From: Acinetobacter bereziniae LMG 1003 = CIP 70.12
GTDB lineage: Bacteria; Pseudomonadota; Gammaproteobacteria; Pseudomonadales; Moraxellaceae
NCBI RefSeq assembly: GCF_000368925.1
Contig: NZ_KB849756.1
Coordinates: forward strand, 2,123,679 to 2,187,678
DNA length: 64,000 bases
Direction of reading: 5' to 3'
Shown here: in pieces, positions 63,591 through 64,000 of the stretch
Layout of the letters: every line of letters starts with the position of its first letter
Position numbering within the stretch: the first letter of the stretch is position 1
Made by a program: the position numbers and the translations under genes
Notes under the pieces: model-generated
The model's input: only the letters and a program-made list of their open reading frames with translations
What the model was told of the DNA's origin: nothing
Database searches by the model: none

Positions 63591-64000
63591 TTATTTTTTA
63601 TCAATCTCATTGAACAATGATTGATAGGCTTGAGTCAATTTATGATCTGTAGCCAAATGAATTAATGGTAGATTTTTATGATGTGACTCTTTCATTAACA
63701 CGGATGGTGGCAACATATTTTCTAAAACAGGCAAGCCTTCATCTTTGAGTTGCTGGACCACTTCACGCGGTAATTTGGCTTGTGCCTGATATTGATTCAC
63801 CACAATACCTTCAATTTCAAGTCGATCATTATGGTCATCTTGTGTTTCAATAACATTTTCAATCAAAGTTTGTAATGCTCGTTTTGAGAATACATCACAA
63901 TCAAATGGAATCAATACGCGATCTGCCGAAATCAACGCAGACAAGGTAAAGAAGTTAAATGCCGGAGGTGTATCAATATAAATACGCTCATATTGATCAG
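63591..64000 (-). CDS. ParA/MinD-type ATPase, 5' end beyond the window
   Basis: The C-terminal 136 residues are visible: YERIYIDTPPAFNFFTLSAL (Walker B-like DTPP), ADRVLIPFDCDVFSKRALQTL, GIVVNQYQAQAKLPREVVQQL and a final VHLATDH-like stretch. The phosphate loop lies outside the window. Standard ParA fold; chromosome-encoded type, exact partner unknown. It ends 14 bp before the lipoprotein start on the same strand. Confidence 0.85.
   Translation of the reverse strand, partial: DQYERIYIDTPPAFNFFTLSALISADRVLIPFDCDVFSKRALQTLIENVIETQDDHNDRLEIEGIVVNQYQAQAKLPREVVQQLKDEGLPVLENMLPPSVLMKESHHKNLPLIHLATDHKLTQAYQSLFNEIDKK

Overview
The window looks like chromosomal DNA of an Acinetobacter species outside the A. 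baumannii core group. Supporting signs are the atp operon order with atpI, an ADC-type class C beta-lactamase, two Omp33-36-like porins, LysE, Zur and Znu proteins of Moraxellaceae type, low to moderate GC, and short dispersed intergenic repeats. No rRNA, tRNA, CRISPR array or complete insertion sequence was seen.

Layout. 1-1.6 kb: a small unknown gene, a DUF4291 gene and a broken PIN-like gene. 1.6-8.9 kb (minus strand): complete F1Fo ATP synthase operon atpIBEFHAGDC, with a good sigma-70 promoter and a terminator. 9-12.1 kb: zinc uptake, znuA divergent from zur-znuC-znuB around a perfect Zur-type palindrome. 12.1-14.5 kb: two LysE exporters and a DyP peroxidase. 14.5-24 kb (minus strand, AT-rich): an orphan type VI secretion (T6SS) island with VgrG, a small secreted protein, a two-headed peptidoglycan hydrolase effector, a lipoprotein that is the likely immunity protein, then a decaying tail of secreted proteins, a doubly frameshifted lipoprotein gene and a duplicated gene scrap.

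24-31.4 kb: malic enzyme, a lipoprotein, a DUF2798 protein, a dead Imm1-like immunity gene, argS, a SPOR protein, a structured-RNA candidate and a 266-bp MITE-like element. 31.4-35.2 kb: creBCD with TTCAC-N6-TTCAC tags. 35-42 kb: RidA, a DUF2726 protein, a YgiQ-type radical SAM protein, an MFS transporter and an orphan NarL-type regulator. 42-47.1 kb: sulfur-scavenging flavoenzymes (MsuE-like, SfnG, and an SfnC/DszC-like protein), with the ADC beta-lactamase and a dispersed repeat between them. 47-56.2 kb: acs, a DUF805 protein, an MscS channel, rsmE, waaA, an Old Yellow Enzyme with an ArsR regulator, and prfB with its programmed frameshift. 56.3-64 kb: two related porins, an HNH nuclease, guaA with a 62-bp triple repeat in its tail, an interrupted unknown gene, DoxX, DedA, a lipoprotein and a ParA-like ATPase cut by the window edge.

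Most genes are housekeeping. The novelty is in the T6SS island (effector with a lysozyme-like head and an LAS-metallopeptidase tail, surrounded by immunity-like debris), the unassigned structured RNA near 31 kb, the MITE lying against a cre tag, and five broken or relic genes found by reading through stops and frameshifts.
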